Shown piece after piece: positions 22,701 through 34,800 of a stretch of 64,000 nt of DNA (positions are counted from its first letter, which is position 1; the number at the start of each line of letters is the position of its first letter). The DNA comes from Capsicum annuum. Lineage: Eukaryota > Streptophyta > Magnoliopsida > Solanales > Solanaceae. The DNA lies in assembly GCF_002878395.1 (NCBI RefSeq), contig NC_061114.1, positions 161,117,023 through 161,181,022 of the forward strand, read 5' to 3'. Below the pieces are notes generated by a model that made no database searches, was not told where the DNA came from, and saw only the letters and a program-made list of their open reading frames with translations. The translations under genes were made by a program, and so were the position numbers.

Positions 22701-23890
22701 GCTATAATCGGAGAGGTTATCATTCCATATACAACTAGTGATATAGGTAACCAAAAGGGTTGCGACACCAGCACAAGATTACATGGTTTTAGGGACCGTT
22801 CTGCATAAAGTATCGCCAGTGTCCAAAAGGGTCACCCTACTTAGTAGACATATTCAATCGATAAATGTCATAATTATACAACAACCAAGAGGGTTGTTAT
22901 GTTTGTTGTTGCCATTTATTTCATTCGAAATAGGTACATGAAGAGATGACTCCGCTTTTCAGGCCACAAGTCACGCGGAGATATGGTAAAAGACTACATA
23001 CCTCTTTCATGAATTATGTTTAGTGCTGACACATTTTGCTTGAAGCATTGTCGAGAGCATCCGAGAGGATGAAATTCTCAAATCAAAACCACAGGTGCGG
23101 ATGACTTCAGATAGGACGTAGCACAACGGGGAACTCTTTCTTAGCAGCAAAATAGGACATAGTCTAGACAGGGACGTCAAACTCTCTAGTCGTGAGCTAA
23201 AGAATGATCACCACCACCATCTAAGCACACCACTATTAGAAGGAATGTGGGTATTTCCAGGATATTCTGGTTTCCGCTTCACCTTCGAGATACTTCTAAA
23301 CTTACATCGATGGTAGTCTTTCCTTTCTTTCAAATTCGAGTGATAGGACTCCTAGAGTTCTGGAAATTATTCCTAGGTAAATTCTTACCTATGGATGTGA
23401 AGAGATCAATGTTCATGGTTAATAGGTTAAAAGCCTCTTTTTCGTAACTCGATCAACTTGTCACTCATCCTGAGCCAAAGATCGTCTGAAATAAAAGACA
23501 ATTTTTTCTACCAATTGAGTCAAACTATAAGCAGTCTGATTCCCTAAGTCTCGAGGCTATGTAGGCTGGGATCTATGTTGAAAACTCTACTATATTCCAA
23601 CCTTCCCCCAAAATCCTTTATTTCTCCAGTTTTTTGATTTTATCATAAACCCTATAACTGAGATAGCTTGTGAATTTATTCAAAATCGTGATTTAAATCA
23701 AGATTTATGAACTACAAGTGGCCTGAATTCTCATATAACCTGAGATATGTAGGAAACATGATACCGAGGTTCGGCTATAACTCCACAAAACTCGAGCGAA
23801 AACCAATCTCCTCTAGTTTTGAATCTATGGTCAGACAAAAATTAAGAACATTAACCTCCCTTTGCCCAGGATTACTTGCATCCATCCTAC
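22701..23890 (+). other. Ogre 3' UTR, distal part
   Basis: Non-coding. It contains AAAGGGTTG/AAAGGGTCACC phrases near 22750 and 22840 and two short open stretches (23247-23447, 23707-23970) without recognisable domains; the second runs into the 3' LTR. Nothing supports a gene. Confidence 0.4.
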
Positions 23891-23892
23891 CC

Positions 23893-23907
23893 AAAGGGAG
23901 TGGACAG
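23893..23907 (+). promoter_or_regulatory. Ogre polypurine tract
   Basis: AAAGGGAGTGGACAG directly precedes the 3' LTR. It is the expected position and composition of the RNase H-resistant primer for plus-strand DNA synthesis. Confidence 0.75.
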
Positions 23908-23908
23908 T

Positions 23909-26900
23909 TATTGACACCTAATTTTTTCCCTCCACGACTAAGTTTAATCTCGAGTTGCTTCGATTTTTAATAAAATTATGATATTTATTTTATCGAATAA
24001 AGAGAACTTTTCAAAAGTATTTATTTGGATAAGTTCGCAGAGAGTGTATATTGGCCATCCTATTAAAATTTGATCATAAGTGAAGTTATATTGGCCACAA
24101 TTGTGATGCAATTGGCTAATTAACTTTTAATTTGATCGAAATTTAAGCAAAATAGGCTAATTAGAGTTGAAATTATTTTCTTGAATAACCCCTAATAATT
24201 GGGATTGTTTTCTAAATGATACCCAAAATTACCTAACATTTAACTGCCACACTAAGCCCAATCCGCACCAAACCGACCTGACCCTTTTTTCCCTTTCTTC
24301 TTCAAATAGCGATAACAACAACCAAATCGTGATAATAAATTCAAACAACAACCCGATCTGACAAAACCAAACCATTCTCAACCCCAAATTCAAATAATTC
24401 CTAAATCTTTTTCAACATACAATGCCAACTCCAGTGAAACCTGAACCAACGTCAATGACTCTGCTCCAGCCTTGACCCATATCAAACCCGAGTTCTCTGC
24501 TCTAACCTGCAACCGGCTTCGACTAATCTTCTAGGAATTCAACACTTACAACTCAATAATGATCAAATCCAGATCAACATCAACACCTCACCATGCTGAG
24601 GTATATATCCCCTTTTTACGAGATATCTGGGGTTAATGGACAAATTTGTTCCATTTTGATTGGTGAAAATAGAATCCGTTTCTCTCAGTATTCTCAATTT
24701 TGAAATTCTTTGAAAAATCCAAAATGGAGTACAAATCACGAGTGAAAAAATAGGGCAAGGGGGAATTCAAATTTTGAATCCCCTATTTTGTGAAATCCCT
24801 AATTTACCCCCTATATGCCTTTCTATATATAACTCAACATAGAGCAATTAAGGGGGTTGAAAAATTATAGGTCTGGGAAAAGGGGTTGGAAATTCTTGGG
24901 TTAGGAATTTGAAAGGAAAATTCTTTGAGAAAGCTAGGCAAAAAAAAAGAGAGAAATTCTTGGGTCGGGAAAAATTTTGTTTGGGAGAAAAGAGGAGAGG
25001 AAGAAAGTTCTGAAAACAAAATAGTTTATTTTTTATGAAGATTTTTTCTTTTTTTGTTCTTTCTGGGAAGCTGGTCGATCAATCAAAAGTTCTCGAATCG
25101 ATAACATCAACTCACGGTGGTGACAGTTCTGCCGATAGCTCATCATCCCATTTGCTGCCCTTAAAGAGGTAAATACACTCTGTTTTCCCCTAAATTTGAC
25201 CGCTTTTCTTCTTCATCTCTTCTTTTTCATAGTTGATGTAGCCGTAATCATTATCATGTTCTGCTGGGAGTATCTGATGTAGTCGAATGAGTAATTTTCC
25301 TTGCTGGGAATTATTTGCTGTAGCAGGCTTTTAAAGCCGTTAGGTTTTCATATTTTGTAATATTATGTAGAGCCAAATGCAATTACTATGAATGCTAGAG
25401 TTAAGCTATAATTTAGGGATTTTAGAGCATGTTTTTAGTATCGTATTAAGGCAATTAGCTACACGCTCTTTGAAAATATCTACATGTTACGATGTGTTCT
25501 ATCCATGATTGTCATTGATTTTCATTATAAAGTGTTTATAATCTCGGTTAGTACTGAATATATGTATAGAAGAACATGAGCAAGACTGAATTTTTGTTCC
25601 CATAATATTAAAAATTCTCCTTTGTTTATTCAACATATGCTTTGAGGCGGTTTATTTGGTATTATTGAAAGCTTTTATTTTTTTCCTTCTCTTTATGAAG
25701 TCAATGTTTTTTTACCTTTGTTGTCTTATGCTCAAGATATAAGCAGTCAATGGAGTCAAGCTTGATGTATTGTATTTAAAGCCACAAACCTGCACGACTG
25801 CTGACTTTTAACTTCTAATATGAAGGAGAGGGTGGATGGCAAAAACACTAGCATAGTCATAATGTGTTATCATACAATAAAGTCAGGTAAGGGTCCAAAA
25901 TATTGCATAGTACACAAAATAAGTTAACATTCATGTTCTGCTGCCATCACAATTTTATTTCGCTTATAGTGTTTTAATTGCTAGTAAAGTCTTGTCTAGT
26001 TATGGGCGTATCTTGACGAATCTTGCTGCATTTACTCTTTGTTTGGTGGTCAGTGTTTGTGATTGTGCATACTTTTATTCTTTCTTTATTCTACTCTAAT
26101 TGTTTTCTTGAAAATGATTTTATGCTTGTTTTAAGAATGTTTATTGCTGGGGTGTTTACCTGTATCAATCCATTTTCAATGTAAGTTTATGTAGGAAGTG
26201 TGATTAGTAAGCGATATTTATAATAAAGGGTGCTATGTCGACCAGAGACAACTCTTCTCATTCTTATATTTGCATTGTTTTCGTCCACGCATGCTTGCAG
26301 GTTAAATACCCCTAATAAAGTTAAGCACATTATTACCTTCTGTGAAAAGTTTGTTCTTTTCTTTTATCAAATGTTTAGATCTTCCACTTGCTGAAAGTTT
26401 GATTGTTGCCTTCATTACTACTTTACTGAAGTTTGGTTTTAAGATGTTTGTTTAGATAATAAATTGTATGATATATAGCCTTATATTTCTATTCTTTTGG
26501 TTTCCCCGAATGGAATTACAAATCTTGATAGAACTTTGGTTCTGTTCCCTGTCATGATATAATTTTGGTTGAGTTTGTGGGTTTTCTTTAATATTTTGAT
26601 CTTGAAACCTTTCAAGTAGGCTTGCCGAATGTTTATGCGCCATTTATATCTTTTTCTTTCCTTCTTTTGTTGGTCATGTGCAAACTAATTTTTATTTTCC
26701 TTTCTATTGGTTGGCTATGTGTTAATTTTATTTCTCTTTCTCTTCTTTCTTTCATTGGTCATGCATTAATGTTCTTTATTTTTCTTATTTTCCATGGAAA
26801 TCCGTTGGAGTCCAAACGGACTCTTTCCCTTTGCATTTCATAATGGGCCAATGAGGCCTACTTTGAGTCGATTACAAAGGAAAATCTAAAGTCGATTGCA

Positions 26901-27585
26901 TGACATATGAATACGAGAAGTTGAAGAAGAAGGAAAATGGGTTAAAGTCCCATCGTTGAAGCGACTAAGAGGCTTAAAAGTCTCATTCCCTTTTTATTTT
27001 ATTTCTTATTGTATTTATTTATTTATTCATTTGTTTAAGTTATTCGTTCATTTGGGTCTCGAAGCCAAAGTTATAAATTTAATAGACATGGAGTGGATTA
27101 TTGGGCAATGGGCGTGAAAGAATAGTTTAGGACTGGTGAAATGGGTCGAAAGCCTAATTTGACTAGGACAGGTCTTATTGATTTGGATCTAATGGCTTAA
27201 ATCCCTTACTTTCTCCCCTTCCCCTTTTTCTTTACGCTTGTTGCCTTATGTGTTTTATGAACCTAGTTAAATCCTTAGTCAAGTCGCTATAAACTGGTTT
27301 TGCATTAACACCAAAATATTTCTAAAATCGCTTTTCTTTTTCAAAAATCAAAATTTTCAAGGTTAATCAAAGATGATTTTCAAACAGTCCGGATAACCGC
27401 AAGTTAGCTGATGTTTTAGGTGCCTAACACCTTCCTAAAATGTTAATAGGAACCGCTTATTCAGAATCTTTAACTTAAAAAGATTTTCCTATTTTGAATC
27501 GTTTGAAGTAATTCTCTAAAGGTTTCTTAATTTCTTTTCAAAATTAAGTGGAGACTCTCTACAAGTCAAAATTTCTGGCAAAACA
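23909..27585 (+). repeat. Ogre 3' LTR
   Basis: It starts TATTGACACC (TG decayed to TA) and ends GGCAAAACA, directly followed by the TSD CCAGT. It aligns with 6549-10172 throughout, with scattered substitutions and three sizeable indels (see the 5' LTR entry). Divergence of the pair indicates that the insertion is not recent. Confidence 0.92.
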
Positions 27586-27590
27586 CCAGT

Positions 27591-29105
27591 GTGACTGTGA
27601 TTTGCATATTTTGTCCAAACTATGACATTGAATGTTTATTTTTTCATCCTTTCTAGTCATACAATTTTAGATTCGTGAAATTTGACGCTATGGAAAGTAT
27701 ATGAAAAGCAATAAAGTAAAAATTAAAAAGTCTATATGCTTGCTAAATCCATTCTATGGCTGTAGACACTTGTTTCATCATTGATAACTAAACAATCCAA
27801 TAGCCCTTTGAAATAAATAGAAAGGAAAGAAAGATTGAAAGAAGTTCTTTGTGCTGCTGCTGTTGCTGATAATGATGTTGTAAAGGGGCTATGATGATTG
27901 CTTCCTTCATTTTTGGACTATGTTTATTCGCAGCATCGAGAATAACACGTCCCATATATTGGCAGAGAGACCCGATTATGGCTTTGAATAACAAACTGGT
28001 GTCTATAGCCATGGTGGTGTTGCTTCTATTTTTCTTTATTCTAAAACAACTAATCTAAGCCCTCCTTAACCTGTTTTATTCTTTTGGATGGTGATTTTTG
28101 TTGAGTCGGAAAACCAATAGACCTTTGTGGTCCGGTACTTCTCCAAAACTCATGTACAATAGGATCTTAATACACTGGACTTGGTTTTTTAAACTAGGAA
28201 AGTCTCCTTTTTTGTGTATGTGTTGCTGTGTTGATAGAAGTTACATAAAGAGGCAGTGATGATGGTATTTCTGTTTCTGGGCTAACCTATTCTGGCATGG
28301 AATGACCCGACCCATATATTGGCATGGAAACACTGTGTATGCCATATGTTTGAGGCTTTTCTCTCCCCTACAATCAGTGTTTGCAGCCATGGGGTGGCTG
28401 GCTTCTCTTTTGCCTTGTCATAGAACACATCTGAGCCCCATTTTCATGAAAAGAGTGAAAAAAGTAATCTTTTTTGTGATTTAATTTTGAAATATATTGA
28501 ACCGGCGATTTTCTGCTACAAGCTTTAATCTGAACCATCTTACAGTCCTACTATATCACACCATATTTGTTCAGTATCATATGAACAAAGCCTTGAAAGG
28601 ATGATGAATAAGGCAGTATAGCGATTAGGATTTTTCGTAAAGGGTGGTTTCCTTCTCTACTATGCCAGTGATTTTCATGGATAACTGAAAAGTCAACAAC
28701 CCTTTGAAATAAACAAGATAAAAGAAAAAATAGAACTATCATTCTACACGCTGTTTTTGTCTATGTTCAATCATTGCATAATTACAAATATTACTGGCAA
28801 TTTTTAAGAGGATTATTTGTATATCCCACTAGGAATTAGTCTACACCCCAAACCACGACATGACTTCTTCCTCTTCTATTTTCTGCTACTTATTACTAAC
28901 TTGCAGAAAGTAGCTTAACTATCTATTCACTCTGAGTACTTAGAAATATAGGGTAGTTCCTGTAGGACCAGTCTCAGGGCTATAATATATGATTAGAAAG
29001 TGACAAATAACTCAGTTTACTTTTCCCAAATTCCACCGTCACATTCATTTCTCTTCAATTCTACTTACTATTTAATTATTTTTTTCTTTACTCTTCAATA
29101 ATAAT
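27591..29105. other. CACTA interior right of Ogre; related small repeats
   Basis: This continues the CACTA sequence broken at 6548. It holds two related segments on the minus strand. One is a 74-codon open stretch (28012 to 27788) starting MAIDTSLLFKAIIGSLCQYMGRVI with a QQQQQ tract. The second, more decayed copy lies at about 28760 to 28260, with the same CCAATATATGGG core and CCCTTTGAAATAAA flank. I do not recognise the protein. It may be a captured host fragment or part of the transposon. Confidence 0.4.
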
Positions 29106-29691
29106 ATGGATTCTTTTAGAATATGGTTCAATGCTTTGAATAACTCAGTTGGGAAATTTCTTGGACAATTTAAGTACTTAAAGAAAGGGAAAAAGAAACC
29201 AAAGAGAACAGTTTCTGATTTCAGTTGGTTATCAGGTTTTACAGCTATGGAGTTTTCTAGTCAACTGAAATTAGTCTTTAAATTATTGATGCAAATGGAG
29301 AGGGAAAGATATCTCCTTTAGAGGTAAAAGAGATTTTGTTAAGTCTTGTATATCATCAAGAATTGAAATCTGCTGAGGAATTAGCTAAAGTAATGGAGAT
29401 GGATTTGTGGATTTGGATGATCTCTTGAATGTTATAGGAGTGGAAAAAGATCAAGTTTTTGGTGATTCCACTAAGGATATTGATGAGTTAATTAGAGAAG
29501 TTTTTCTTGTGTTTGATGATGATAAAAATGGGCTTATTGATGCTAAGGAGTTGAGGAGAGTTCTAATTAGTCTTGGTTCTGTAAATTGTAGTGTTAAAGA
29601 GTGTAGAAGAATGATTAAGGGGTAAAGATGGTGATGGATTTTTTAATTTTGAAGAGTTTAAACAAATGATGGCTGCTGGATGCAATATTTA
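29106..29691 (+). pseudogene. Calmodulin-like EF-hand protein pseudogene
   Basis: The only host-type coding sequence in the window. It starts MDSFRIWFNALN with a basic stretch (KKGKKKPKRT), then EF-hand-like units: LIDANGEGKISPLE (first), NGDGFVDLDDLL (second, first loop residues deleted), FDDDKNGLIDAKEL (third, canonical D-x-D-x-N-G-x-I-D-x-x-E loop) and KDGDGFFNFEEF (fourth, first Asp lost), ending MMAAGCNI and TAG at 29689-29691. Such proteins bind calcium and relay it to partners. Small losses near 29282, 29395 and 29620 shift the frame each time, so no full protein can be made. There is no intron, which is normal for this family. It lies inside the CACTA element, so capture of a host gene is the simplest reading. 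Confidence 0.82.
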
Positions 29692-29849
29692 GCCCACATA
29701 ATCTTTTTAATATCTGTTTTGTTTATGGTGTGACATAGATAGCGAGGACTTGCTAGGAGGATTGAGACTTAGTAGTAGTAGTTCACTAGTTCTTGTTGAT
29801 GAGATTTCTTCAATCAAGTGAGTTAGTTTGTGGACTTTAAGTCCTTATG
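29692..29849 (+). other. Flank of EF-hand pseudogene up to solo LTR
   Basis: Probable former 3' UTR of the EF-hand gene (GT- and AGT-rich). It ends in TTATG (29845-29849), the left TSD of the solo LTR, and continues at 33630. Confidence 0.5.
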
Positions 29850-31719
29850 TGTAACACCCCAAGATTCTATCCTGAGATGTCACACGGTGCTTATGACCCC
29901 GAAGGACCACTAGCTAACCCTTTACTGATATCTGTACCTGTATACTGCATAATATCTGAAATAAATGTGGAAACTAGCCACAAGGTTCAACTCATCTATG
30001 AATACTCATAATACAAAAAACTGAATACTAATACATCCGTCTGAAAGCCCTCTAAATTGTCTGAACTCTGGAGTTGATGGGACAGGTCCCCAACTAACTC
30101 CGTCAATTAAAAATAAACAAAGTCTGAAGTAATAATAGTAAACTGAGATTTGTCCTCAAAAGTAGAGGACTCATTGCTACTGCTGCTTACTGGGACTAAA
30201 CTGCTGAGGATACTCTGGATTCTGTGCCTCTGAACCTATGGTGTCAAATAAAACACCATAGCGCAAATGTATCAGTACAGAAATGTACTGAGTATGTAGA
30301 CGAGGTTGGCTAATGCAACGGCTCATGCATGAATAATGTCTGAACTGAATAATCATGAAGATATTGCATGAGAACATATACATGAATGCACAGACCATGA
30401 ACATAATCATCGCAACTCTAGATACTGAAACTCGGATACCACTTTACTGCAGACTGAACTCACTACTGATACTGAGATATTGGTTCACTGACTTATTTGA
30501 TACTGATAACTGAAAGTCTGGATGCACTTATATCAAGGACTGAATTCTGAGCTTACTGCTTTTGACTGACAGGATAGAGATCAACTTTTTAACAGATTAT
30601 TCTGGAAGCAATTATCAAAGAAAAGAAGTATGATTATATCTAAATCTGACAACAAGAATACTCAATAGAAATATGATACTGTGATCAAGCCTGTATGTTA
30701 TCATATCTATGAATATGATATCAAATAACTGTATATGAGACCAAGCCTATCTGACGGGATGGTCTATGAATTAATGGAACTATCTGAGTTCCTCATAAAT
30801 ATAAATAACTGTATCTGACAGTCCTGATTTTTGAAGATTGATACTAAAATAAAGATTGAATTTGAAACTGAAACTGTAACTGTGGGAAGTAGCTACTTAA
30901 CTGATATTCCCCAACCTACCATAGGTGGGATCTAACCTGTAACCCTAGCTGGAAGGGTGTTAATGCCATGCCATGGGTAAAGACCTCTCTCTGGTCAATC
31001 CTCTCTGATGAATGACCCTTACTAAGATGTCGACCTAAGGCAATATAATAGTCAAATACTCTCTCTCTTTGGAGGTGACAACCTTTCCTAATGGTGACTC
31101 CTGTATCCTATGCTGGCTACGTAGTTCTGGAGGTCAGGGATTGCTACTAACAACTTTGGCCTCTCTCGCTGATGGAAAGAGCCTCCATCCTTTCCCTCTC
31201 TCGGTGCTAGTTTCTACTCCCAACTGAAAGACTCTGAACTGAATTCTCAACTAAACACAATTGAACTGAATCTGATACTGATCATGTTTCTCAAAATATC
31301 TGATTGAGTTACGCTAAAATCACTTAGTTCCATATCTCACAGAAATGGTATTGAATCATGGTATCTGACTGACGATACAGAGCTTGAATAGATTACTCGA
31401 ATCACTTCTGAGATTAGAATTAAATCACTTAAATACTATTAGATCTGAGCTGATTACAGGACTGCAGCTAGATTACTAGTGATATAGAGATTATAGAGAT
31501 AACTGAGATTATTGAGATTTCTTAAGTTCTGCACTTGTCTGAGGATACAGAGTTCTATAGTTCACTGAGTTCTGAGAATCATGGCTCAACTGAAATTATC
31601 GAAAAACTGACATGGGCTCTAGACAACAACTCTATTGTCAGGTATAAATACCCCCAGGACTCGATAGCATAAAAGTAAAGCAAAATCATTCTTGACTAGT
31701 CATCACCACAATCTTTCAT

Positions 31720-31840
31720 TCATCATCACAAGCATTCGTTCATCATTATAAGCATTCATTCATCATCACAAGCATTCTTTCATCATTATAAGCATTCAAT
31801 CATCATCACAATCGTTAAAGCATCTTCACAATCATTAAAG
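31720..31840 (+). repeat. About 19-bp tandem repeat inside solo LTR 1
   Basis: CATCATCACAAGCATTC and CATCATTATAAGCATTC units alternate head to tail for about five copies, then decay into CATCATCACAATCGTT. The alternation makes a 38-bp higher-order unit. Confidence 0.8.
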
Positions 31841-33113
31841 CATCTCTTCAAGTAATTAGGAATTATGTCATATGTTCATTCCCACAACCATTAAGACATC
31901 ACCTCAAGTATTTAAGGATCACAAACGTCTATTCATCATCATAGTTGCCAAGGGGTCACTTTAAGCATCTCAAAATCATAATCATATAATAACATAGGGG
32001 AAACATGCTACTAAATTGTACTCCATTCAACCAGGTTTTACCTTAACTATTTCATACCTATATCAGTCTTGACATGTGTTTGGATATCAAATGGCTTGGG
32101 GAAACATCATACTATCATGTCATAACTTACTTGCTAACCACTTGGCATGTATTAAAAACTTAGCATATCTTAAGAGCACATTATTAGGGAATTTACTACT
32201 CTCACATCTCGACTTTTTCACTAGGGTCCTTCAACAAAACACTAGACATGCACGGGTTCACACTTATTTGGGAATTTCCTACTACCATGGAATAATTCAT
32301 TTACTTGGGCATTTTATCAAACACTAGGCATGCATAAACTAACTCCCAATTTGGGGTTTCCTATTCAACATACTATAATGGCTCTTATGCTTTACCTAAT
32401 CTCTTTATCAAACCTATGGGGGACATGCTTCGCTTATTCAACCATTTATACACCCGAAAGTAATGAACACATCACATATAAAGCAACATAAGGAAGATTC
32501 ATCACAAATATCACATGGATTCCACCTACTAGGGTCAAAGCTCATGAATCTTGTAAACAAACATGAATCAAAACTCAACTACACATGTAACATCAATTTT
32601 AACTCATACAAATCATGGAATCTCACAAACATAAAATCTTCATACTTTAAAAGGGTTCTTGAGCTTCTTGGATGAAAGGGACCCAAGAATCAACATCTAC
32701 ATATCTTAATCTTTGAAATTAGATTAATTCTAATGCTTGAGACTCTATTCGCACTTGTAATAAATGATTCTCGAAGCCCACACTATGAGGAACTTGATTC
32801 TTAAAGAAATATTGAAGAATTTATAGTTGATTTTTGGAAGATTAGGGTTCTTGAATAAAATCCTAGATATTTTTTCTTAAGGGAATTGGAAGAGTAAATG
32901 ATGAAATTAGGGTTTGGATGGAGTTCCTCATATTTATAGAGACCTCCAAAAGATGAAAAAAGATGAAAATACCCTTGTAAAAAAATTCTTAAATTGTTGA
33001 AAAAAAATAGCTGATGACATCCGTGACAAGCCGTCAAGCTGGTGATAAGTCATCATGAAATATCGTTACAAAAAGGTAAAATTTTGATTTTCTAGTTAAG
33101 GTTGACGACATTG

Positions 33114-33226
33114 GTGATAGGCCATCACGAGCGTGATGGCTTATCACAAAATGTCATCACAGGGGTAGAAATCTGACCAGGTATGACGACATTGGTGATA
33201 GGTCATCACGCTCATGACAGCTTATC
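33114..33226. repeat. Duplicated hairpin in solo LTR 1
   Basis: GTGATAGGCCATCAC at 33114-33128 pairs with GTGATGGCTTATCAC at 33133-33147 around a 4-bp loop. A second, more diverged copy lies at 33193-33226. The two copies sit in a direct repeat of about 79 bp that also contains TGACGACATTG. Confidence 0.75.
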
Positions 33227-33629
33227 ACGAATGTCATCACTCAGTTTCCCAGTCTAAGATGCTGGAGTAAAATGGGCATAACTCCTTTCTCTGATATTAG
33301 TTTTTGACGAAAGTGGTATCTTTGGAAAGATAATTCAAATAGATTTCATTTGATATATAGTAGGTCCTCTAATTAGATAAATACAAGGAGTTATGGTCGA
33401 TTGAAATTGGCCCAAGTTTTGACGCTCACTAAAACTTGAATGATAGAAAAGCTTTCAACTCGTCCTTGAGTTAGGGGACCTCTATGATCTTAATTCATAC
33501 TCAAATAGATTCCGACACTACATAATTGATTAACCAACTAAATTACATAGGATTTGAGGATTTTGGAACATCTACACATATGAATGACAGATTTCCATTC
33601 TAGTCCAAAATGTGGGGTATTACATTATG

Positions 33630-34230
33630 TTGTTGGATTATGTAGTGTTCAAAATTTGTACAGCTTTCAGTACAGGTTTTAAGTTAGGATATCGATGTTT
33701 TGAAAGACAACAGGTACTCCAGATTAGCATAGTACTCCTCTTTCTAAGTTCTATCTTTAATACTCTGTGTTTTGAAAGTTTATGCCTTTGTTATTCTTTT
33801 TTATGTGTTTTGGATAACCGTTCAGCTTACACATACCTTGACTACTTTTGTTTATCTATTTCTTCATTAGCATGTCCATTAATGAAAGTTGAAAATTTCT
33901 TGTAATCATTATTATTAGATAAGACTTAGTATTCTCAGGCTTGTGATTTTTTTCTCATCAATTTTGTTAAGTTTGACTTTTGTTTAGCAAGCTAGTGTCT
34001 ACAGCCATATCAACATCCCTTTCTCTTTTTCTTTGTCATAAAATGAAGTGAATGAAAATCTTTGAGATACCAGCGTTCAAATCTCAGACGAGACATGATT
34101 AGGTCACTTTCCATTTGTATAGGCATACTTGTGATGATGAGAGTGATGATAAATTTTTTATGTTCTTTAAGTCCAGACATAGCTGAAATTTTATAGTAGC
34201 ATTGACCTATATATGGGTAAAATTTTACAG
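33630..34230 (+). other. CACTA interior, between solo LTR and transposase
   Basis: This continues from 29849. It is T-rich, with an open 97-codon stretch (33612-33905) that starts in the solo LTR and has no recognisable domain. It probably is intron or spacer sequence of the transposon. Confidence 0.35.
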
Positions 34231-34800
34231 AAATTCTTAAATGGGCGAGTAGATGTACCTCTTCCTAAGACCTTCAAAGAGACACATAAGAAGAAAATTC
34301 GAATGGTACAAAAGAAGAATGGGTCAAACCGTGTGCTAAGGATGCATATATAAAATAATAAAATTTATATATAATATTTTCTTATTATTCAACTTAGCTT
34401 GTTTACATAATGAAAATTATTTTTCTTTCAGAAAGGATTTCAAAAAAAAAAACATTGAAGATTGGTGTCAAACCCAACTTGCTTTAGAGGATGGTACCAT
34501 GGTCCAACCATCGCCTGCTGATATGACTAGAATAAGGACGACTGTGGTAGGTGGTCCATTGAAAGGTAAATCTACGATCTTAGAGTTAACCAATCATCGA
34601 GTAGTTCTTCCCTAATGTTGCCCAACTTCGTTTTTATTTTGCAAAATACGGAAGAAATGGAAGTGATGAGAACAAAAATTGAAGATTTGACGCAACACTG
34701 TGCAGTTAGTGATGCCAAATTTGCCAAGTTTGAAACATTAGTCAAGAAACATATGCCACAAGTATTTGAGGATGGGGAAGATAGTGAATCAGATGATTAG
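34231..34800 (+). pseudogene. En/Spm-type plant transposase, C-terminal exons
   Basis: Exon-like blocks on the plus strand resemble the plant Ptta/En-Spm transposase family. The first (after ACAG at 34227-34230) reads NGRVDVPLPKTFKETHKKK and, after a frame change, WVKPCAKDAYI. An intron-like gap ends in TTTCAG at 34431. The next exon has WCQTQLALEDG, PSPADMTRI and VVGGPLKGK, then a one-base shift or further intron. The last frame (34615-34800) is a coiled coil, EEMEVMRTKIEDLTQHC and AKFAKFETLVKKHMPQ, ending in acidic GEDSESDD with TAG. The protein would bind the subterminal repeats and act in transposition. Only the C-terminal third is visible, and it is frame-broken. Confidence 0.75.

Larger units (their letters stand above)
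6549..27585 (+). mobile_element. Ogre/Tat Ty3-gypsy retrotransposon, 21 kb
   Basis: Two direct 3.6-3.7 kb LTRs (6549-10172 and 23909-27585) bound the element, and the 5-bp duplication CCAGT lies at 6544-6548 and 27586-27590. Internally there is a primer-binding site, an extra ORF1, gag, protease with a G-patch-like tail, a probable intron, RT, a standard RNase H, a second archaeal-type RNase H, integrase, a long repeat-rich 3' UTR and a polypurine tract. ORF1 upstream of gag, the intron before RT, the doubled RNase H and the great length are the marks of the Ogre branch of the Tat lineage. Every coding part has stops or frameshifts, so this copy cannot transpose on its own. It is inserted in the CACTA element. 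Confidence 0.92.
29850..33624 (-). mobile_element. Solo LTR 1, Tekay/Del-like, minus orientation
   Basis: It begins TGTAACACCCC and ends GGGGTATTACA, with the 5-bp duplication TTATG on both sides (29845-29849, 33625-33629). No internal region is present. The order of LTR landmarks (the CAGTACA...TGTACTGAGTA block near 30272-30296) is reversed relative to element A's LTR at 39283, so the LTR reads on the minus strand. Length of 3775 bp is large for a solo LTR. Homologous recombination between the two LTRs of a full element is the usual origin. Confidence 0.88.

Noticed and set aside
29106..29691. Functional calmodulin-like gene
   Set aside because: Three separate frame disruptions and missing loop residues in two EF-hands; kept as pseudogene.
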